Below the pieces are notes generated by a model. That model did not search any database. It had not been told where the DNA came from and was given only the letters and a program-made list of their open reading frames with translations. The position numbers and the translations under genes were made by a program. DNA of 64,000 bases. Source: Siphonodentalium dalli (Eukaryota > Mollusca > Scaphopoda > Gadilida > Siphonodentaliidae). The DNA is taken from NCBI GenBank assembly GCA_032622095.1, contig CP136069.1:181899122-181963121 (forward strand), given 5' to 3'. Every line of letters starts with the position of its first letter. Position 1 is the first letter of the stretch. Below, piece after piece: positions 57,715 to 64,000 of the stretch.

Positions 57715-60194
57715 CTGAAATGAATGAACTTACTTAAATTTGTCTTTTAAAACAAGTAATGATATATATTGAAAATCTATAGCATATTGTTGACTCTCTG
57801 TATCCCAGTGCATTCAAGAGAAAAAACTCGGCCACGTTAAAACACCTCACATTATTCAGGGTTTCCGCCAGGCATGCTGCGGGTCCGTCCCACGGACCCA
57901 TTCTCCCCGTCGGTCGTTGCATGAAATCCCGCTCATACACAAATAAATGATGTTATTAAAAACTTTTTCAGTCTTGTCTGTGTCAACAGGCTATATATCT
58001 ACACTTATTTTTATTAATATTGACAAAATGAAATCGACACAGTCCATCTCCCGAAAAAAACAATAAGAAAGAGCATATCAAATAGCGACATTAGATACAG
58101 CGTAATACATGTTGCGGTAACATCAAAGAATGCCGGACTGTCGAGTGCGGATATTTTTGTGCACGGGATTCCTTGGATGAAACTATTCACGCTCGAAGAC
58201 CCCATGCTATCGTATGATAATGACCCCGTGCTATCGTACGATTGCTTAATTGGACCCAATTGCTGAGTTGGGGATATTTTTATGCACAGAATTTTTGTGG
58301 ATGAAACTACTCAATGTTGCTCATTTATCTTATTGCTGTATTACCATTTGTTTTTGAGTTTGATGAAAAATACATGAGATTCTCTACGTCTGTTGATTAT
58401 TATGCGTATATTGCCATGCATACTTAACAAAATCCCAAAGTGATTTATTTCACAATAATATGGAACCTGTCCCAAATCAGTCTTTATAGCAGACATGCAT
58501 GGATGATAAACACGAACACATACCCCCCCCCCCAATATGGAGATAAAGTGCCACTTTTTAAAAAGTTGACCTAAAAATGTAGGAATAAAAGCTCGGACAA
58601 AAGTATACATGTTGCAACAATTTTCTAAGTCGAAAAAGGGGGGATAACTCCAAAAAGTCTGACAGACGTCATAATCGCAGGTGCACAGGTTCCCATAGTG
58701 GTTGATGTCTGTGCCAAGTTTCACGGAAATTGATCAAAAAACGTCTGAGAAAAACTCCAGACAAATTTGTGTCCACGGACGGACGGACGGACAAGCTGAC
58801 TCCAGTATACCCCCCTATCTTCGTTGCGGGGGGTATAATTTAATCAACGACACACATGTTCACATTTCCCGCCAAAAACTCAATTATATTTTATAACACA
58901 TTGGCTAAAACTATGTTCTATAGCTGCGGTCATCAGTTGTTGGGCTGATACAGACTATTGAACAAGCTATGCATTCCAGGTTCAAGATTTCGCTACCATT
59001 CTTATTTCGCCGCTCTAAATATCTCCTGCAGACAAACCCTGCAGTATGACGTCACCGCGCACAAATAGTTTTACGATTGACAGAATATATAATCCTGTCA
59101 GTTTCATTTTCACTGACGCCACTTGAAATTCTAAGAAATACTTTATTCAATTCTCCTTGCTCGGTATTACTGGTCAATGTGTAGATGCATTTTAGTGTTT
59201 AGATTCATTATAAATTATATACCTACTGGAATCTTATTGTAAGTTATAAATTTGTAAACACTGTATTAAACTCGTAGCTCGTTCATTAATATAGTCTTCA
59301 ATCAGACGGCAGGCAGTCTTACGTACGTAATTAAATGACTAATTATTTGGATAGCATCAACAGAATTAATGCACCCACGGAAATGATCGACTTGGCGAGG
59401 AAATGGCTTCTTTTCAGTTTCAAATAACAAAATTTTCACCCGACGGAATGAATCATGGTCGCCTTGTCGCGTTATGTGTTTCCCTAATATGGACTCATTA
59501 ATTCCCCCCTGACAGAAACCCTGCATTATCGATATTTAGTAGAGCCCTAAACTCTGAGCAGAGTGAATATTATAAAATAAAGCAGGACCTTCAATGTCCA
59601 AATTCCTTCAGCGGGTTTAAATCCTGATGACCTTGAAGTACTCTTTCAGGCAAAAGAAGGGTATAATAATAATGATATATACATATTTGTACTGGTATCA
59701 CAAATATGTGTTCAGTGATATTCTACAGTCTTTGTTGGCAATAGTAACATATGATATCACCAGTTCAACAATTAAATTTAAAGTTGTTGGTAGTAAATTA
59801 TTACCAGAAGGTAGAATGTCATTCAAAAATATTAAACTATAGATAATATAATATAAATGTTATTTTCACCAACAACTTTTCAGCGATGTAACATTTTTTA
59901 TGTTCTAATTGCAGACTTTTATAATATGACTTGCCATTTCAAATGGGTAAAATCTGAAAACCAATTACTCGATGAACGCCAAATATTGAGTGATTATAGA
60001 CATAAATCATATAAATCAAAATAATCAGCTTGATGAGTGGCTGCCATAAATGCAAACATCACTCCCAACATTGTTATCAGAGTACAGATTACGACAACAG
60101 AGAAGTCAATTTTTTAAATCCATATTAAGTCGGTATAATTTGCATATTAAAGCAGTATTTAGCAAAATTAGAAGTTCCGTACTAGAATACCTAC
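57715..60194. other. Intron B–C with dispersed repeat D at 58560–58770
   Basis: 58560–58770 repeats family D (GGGATAACTCCAAAAAGTCT, AGGTGCACAGGTTCCCATAG) and runs into (GGAC)n at 58785 and a CCCCCCTATCTTCGTTGCGG end. CAGGGTTTCxGCCAGG words at 57859 and 59510 (inverted) form another small dispersed pair. TATCGTATGATAATGACCCC is repeated with variation at 58207–58245. A C9 run lies at 58525–58533. Confidence 0.45.
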
Positions 60195-60392
60195 CATATA
60201 TTGCAGGAAACCTTTTGCAAAAGACACCTAGGAGTTTCTGTGCTTCTTTGATTTCTGCCTCCATGACCTTATCCTGACTAAGGGTGAACATAGCTGTCAC
60301 CAGCAGGCAGTAATGCAGCAGGACATCTTCACTCATGAGGCCAGACAAACATGGCACAGAGTAATGCAAAAGCCACTCCCTACATTCAGTTG
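60195..60392 (-). CDS. DUF4218/TNP2-type transposase-like gene, exon B
   Basis: Minus-strand exon between CTTTTCAG and ATG|GTAGGT. The CA at the start and G at the end join exons A and C in frame. Encodes TECREWLLHYSVPCLSGLMS, EDVLLHYCLLVTAMFTLSQD, KVMEAEIKEAQKLLGVFCKR and FPAIYG. The 'A-x-E-x-R-x-WLL-x-YS-x-P-x-L-x-G-x-L ... HY-x-LLV-x-A ... AE-x-LL-x-x-F-x-x-x-F-x-x-xYG' arrangement is typical of the segment between the TNP2 catalytic domain and DUF4218. An ORF on the same strand (60106–60468) extends into introns on both sides. Confidence 0.8.
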
Positions 60393-60795
60393 CTGAAAAG
60401 AAAGTCAGATACTTACTATTAGCATATACATCATGTTCGTTATCAGCCACCATGTTCACAATGACCAAACAAGAACACAGTTGTAGTCACTTATTAAGTG
60501 TAAAAACATTTAACAGGCAAAACTCGATAACACCAGCATTAAGTCAGATTTCCTCATATTAAATTGCACACTATGAAAATAGACCCATAGAAACTACAGC
60601 ATTGATGACTGAAAGAACAAACACACATTGATCTTGAATATTAAACTGATTAAAGGTCATGGTAGTACATAAAAACAGTCAGAAAACAGTCAGAACAGCC
60701 AGAATTATCATGGTCCAATTAAACACAGCTCTGAGACAATGATACTATTAAATCACTTACATAACTTTACAACTGAATCATTATTGCGAGCATAC

Positions 60796-60887
60796 CTTTC
60801 CAATGCTTAGTCGCCAATGGTCCTTGGCGAACGAGCAACAAAATCTGGTACCTTGATTTGGAGGTATCTAGCATCCACAGCTTCAAT
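60796..60887 (-). CDS. DUF4218/TNP2-type transposase-like gene, exon A
   Basis: Short minus-strand exon, AATTTTCAG to AAG|GTATGC. Frame chosen by phase with exon B: LKLWMLDTSKSRYQILLLVR, then QGPLATKHWK, giving GPLATKHWKATECREW across the junction, the usual 'W-K-A-x-E-x-R' link. Another frame of this exon is stopped by TAA. Upstream exons that should carry the TNP2 catalytic core are not found before the end of the window. Confidence 0.65.
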
Positions 60888-61274
60888 CTGAAAATTACAA
60901 TCACAAGTTACGACAATAGAGCAAAATTAATCAATTTAAAATGCTTTACAAAAGCAATGACAGTTAAAGCATCAATCCTATTGATTTGTCTCCATTGCTC
61001 TAAGCGTTTACTAAGTATTAGTGTGACAAATTTATAGGCTGGTTTAATTTTGTCGACAACACATTGATATTAATTGATATACTCTTGTCAAATGGAAGAT
61101 AAATTTCAAACTTGAAATTGCCTCCAGTTGGACCTGTCTCACCAAATTTAGTTTGGTTTAAGCAGGGTCAGTTGGAGATAGTTCCGTGACACTGTGATTC
61201 AAAATTTATGCATTTGAGGCGAGTCTTCATATTTAGTTAGTAGTTTTATTGTAGTAGAATAATGTGGCCAGCAC
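60888..61274. other. Intron or intergenic sequence upstream of exon A
   Basis: AT-rich, no exon recognised. Confidence 0.35.
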
Positions 61275-61930
61275 TCAATCGCGGGCGATAACTGTATATG
61301 ATTCACCCCACCTGCATGTACAAATACGTGAAGAGCCCACCCCCTCTGAATATCCATGATGTTTGGTGAAGGATGCGGTCTGCATCCATTTAATTTTATA
61401 CAAAAAAATGTCATGCAATGAATAACATCCAAGATGGCCATTAGGTGCCATGTTATGTAACAAAAAATGGTCTGGATGAGGGACATGGCCTGTATGGTGT
61501 GGCAAAGGATTTAGTCAGACAAAGAGTATTTAAAATCAAAGATGGCCACCAACAGCCATGTTTTTCATTAATAATCATCTAAACTCTATAACGGTAGATT
61601 CCATCTAGAGCTGATCCTAAACATGCCTGTAGAAATTCAAAACATTCCTCCAACATCGGCTGCAGGACCTGTGTGCCAATGGATATAAATGTAAAATTCA
61701 AGATGGTCAGTGGTCATGTTTCTTAACATTTTGTGCATAATAATGTATTGCCACCACAAACAGCAATGTAATGTCTTGTAACATTCAAATGAGGTATGTG
61801 GCCTGCAGGGGGTGCCAAATGATCTATTCAAGCAAAGAGTAAAATTGAAGTCCCATTACACAATCGGCACCGTAACTCTGGAAATGAATTGAAAGTATCA
61901 ATGACAATATACATGTACATGTACCGGTAG
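61275..61930 (+). mobile_element. Diverged core-repeat mobile element
   Basis: Units with CATCCAAGATGGCCATTAGG, AAAGGATTTAGTCAGACAAAG and AATTCAAGATGGTCAGTGG. A GTAGCTCAACATTGGAAGG end lies at 61927–61945, similar to the leader of the intact copies. Strongly decayed. Confidence 0.45.
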
Positions 61931-62238
61931 CTCAACATTGGAAGGTGTTAATAAATTATATATTATGATGAGAGGTCAATAGAATGATGACAAGGAAAGT
62001 CATAAAGTTTAGTAAAGGGAATCTATTGTGTGTGTAAAAGTATTTTCTTTTCAAACATTTGTCAAATAAATGTGAGCTGCAGGGTGTTGACGGCCCTATT
62101 GTTAATTATCCCATAATCACAGATACATACATGTACTCATTGTACTGTATACTGGACGGAAGTAAAGTCATTCAGCGTTCACTGTTGCTGAACTGAATTA
62201 CATGTATAGTACCTGAAATATGACCTGGCAGTCATTCT
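61931..62238. other. Spacer before the next core-repeat element
   Basis: Contains ACATGTACATGTACCGGTAG at about 61910–61930, otherwise plain. Confidence 0.35.
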
Positions 62239-64000
62239 AATGAAAGTGTCAATGACACTGTAGCTCAACATGGAAAGGGAATAATTTAATGTATTACAGT
62301 CAATGGAGCCATTAGGAATGTGGAATATCTAATACATGTTTATAGACATGAAGAGAAAAGTAAAATCCAAGATGGCTGCTGGCGGCCATGTTTTCGACCG
62401 AATGACCCCAAAATTACTCGTTCCCATCTACATGTCATTGTTAATATCCATGACAAATTTTATGATGATCAGACTAAAGGTACGACCTGCAGCCCGTGCT
62501 AAAGAATTTAGTCATACAAAGAGTAAAATCGAAGATGGCTGCTGGCGGCCATGTTTATTGGCCAAATGACCCCAAAATTACTCGTTCCCATCTACATGTC
62601 AATATTATCATCCATGACAAATTTCATGGTGATCAGACGAACAGTACGACCTGTGGCCTGTGCTAATGGATTAAATTTTGAAATCCAAGATGGCTGCTGG
62701 CGGCCATGTTTTTTGTCCGAATGACCCCAAAATGACTCGTTCCCATCTACATTCCAATTTCAACAGCCATGACAAATTTTATGATGATAAGACTAAAGGT
62801 ACGACCTGTAGCCCGTGCTAAAGGATTTAGTCATACAAAGAGTAAAATCCAAGATGGCTGCTGGCGGCCATGTTTTTTGGCCGAATGACCTCAAAATGAC
62901 TCGTTCCCATCTACATGTCATTATTAACATTCATGACAAATTTTATGATGATCAGACTAAAGGTACAACCTGTAGCCCGTGCTAAAGGATTTAGTCATAC
63001 AAAGAGTAAAATCCAAGATGGCTGCTGGCGACCATGTTTTTTGGCCGAATGACCCCAAAATTACTCGTTCCCATCTACATGTCATTGTTAACATCCATGA
63101 CACATTTTATGATAATCAGACTAAAGGTACGACCTGCAGCCTGTGCTAAAGAATTTAGTCATACAAAGAGTAAAATCCAAGATGGCTGCCATGTTTTTTG
63201 GCTGAATGACCCCAAAATTACTCGTTCCCATCTACATGTCAATATTATCATCCATGACAAATTTCATGATGATCAGAAGAACAGTATGACCTGTGGCCCG
63301 TGCTAATGGATTAAATTTTTAAACCCAATATGGCCGCTGGCGGCCATGTTTTTTGTCCGAATGACCCCAAAATGACTCGTTCCCATCTACATTCCAATTT
63401 CAACAACCATGACAAATTTTATGATCATCAGACTAAAGGTACGACCTGCAGCCGGTGCTAAAGGATTTAGTCATACAAAGAGTAAAATCGAAGATGGCTG
63501 CTGGCGGCCATGTTTTTCAGCCGAATGACCCCAAAATGACTCGTTCCCATCTACATGTCATTATTAACATTCTTGACAAATTTTATGATGATCAGACTAA
63601 AAGTAGGACCTGTAGCCCGTGCTAAAGGATTTAGTCATACAAAGAGTAAAATCCAAGATGGCTGCTGGCGGCCATGTTTATTGGCCGAATGACCCCAAAA
63701 TTACTCGTTCCCATCTACATGTCATTGTTAATATCCATGACAAATTTTATGATGATCAGACTAAAGGTACGACCTGCAGCCCGTGCTAAAGAATTTAGTC
63801 ATACAAAGAGTAAAATCCAAGATGGCTGCTGGCGGCCATGTTTATTGGCCGAATGACCCCAAAATTACTCATTCCCATCTACATGTCAATATTATCATCC
63901 ATGACAAATTTCATGGTGATCAGACGAACAGTACGACCTGTGGCCCGTGCTAATGGATTAAATTTTGAAATCCAAGATGGCTGCTGGCGGCCATGTTTTT
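62239..64000 (+). mobile_element. Core-repeat mobile element, copy 2, running off the window
   Basis: The leader from AATGAAAGTGTCAATGACAC (62239) matches 47503–47640 with a small deletion. It is followed by at least ten 160-bp units. The B-class unit word CATGTCAATATTATC starts at about 62595, 63235 and 63882, i.e. every 640–647 bp, showing a four-unit higher-order repeat. The block 63474–63960 is close to identical to 48531–49010 in copy 1. The 3' end lies beyond the window. Confidence 0.75.

Overview
The window looks like nuclear DNA from a marine invertebrate. The coding signal is a set of short exons with canonical GT/AG borders, matching phases and introns of 1–6 kb. The background is AT-rich, and minisatellites, foldback elements, MITEs, decayed LINEs and a large DNA transposon occupy most of the sequence. 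A mollusc or other lophotrochozoan is my best guess, based on domain types (a DBH-like oxidase, HYR/CCP ectodomains) and on ~160-bp core-repeat elements like those known from bivalves. The species cannot be fixed from the sequence alone.

Layout. 1–18.8 kb (+): five phase-compatible exons (768–953, 6899–7071, 12366–12609, 16065–16161, 18214–18826) of a copper type II ascorbate-dependent monooxygenase related to DBH/MOXD1. All six expected copper ligands are present. Its 5' exons lie outside the window. Its introns carry TTAA-flanked MITEs, long near-perfect palindromes and tandem arrays, and a 116-bp perfect palindrome lies inside its last coding exon. 18.9–28 kb: repeat-rich, with hairpin-bearing elements, a 65-bp satellite and a minisatellite domain whose orientation flips midway. 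28.1–34.0 kb (–): phase 1-1 exons of an extracellular protein (possible N-terminal exon with a stop, HYR, CCP, CCP, Cys-containing module). A LINE endonuclease remnant lies in one intron. 35.5–42.7 kb: a 7.2-kb DNA transposon with long terminal inverted repeats, a 3-bp target duplication and a decayed ~1,500-codon gene with zinc-finger, XPG-like nuclease and Cys-rich parts, most like the Academ superfamily. An unoccupied copy of its target lies next to it. 43.7–44.9 kb: an orphan ORF, a LINE C-terminal fragment and a GGGATCCC-rich array. 47.5–64 kb: several copies of a mobile element with ~160-bp core repeats arranged as higher-order repeats, interleaved with four (–) exons of a DUF4218/TNP2-type transposase-like gene and a T2/Kolobok-like MITE.

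The host-like genes (monooxygenase and HYR/CCP protein) both act in the secretory or extracellular compartment but show no sign of functional coupling. The rest is mobile-element biology. The items most worth following are the Academ-like element with its empty site, a double-hairpin module found inside four different outer element shells, the palindrome that forms the end of the monooxygenase ORF, and the higher-order repeat organisation of the 160-bp arrays.
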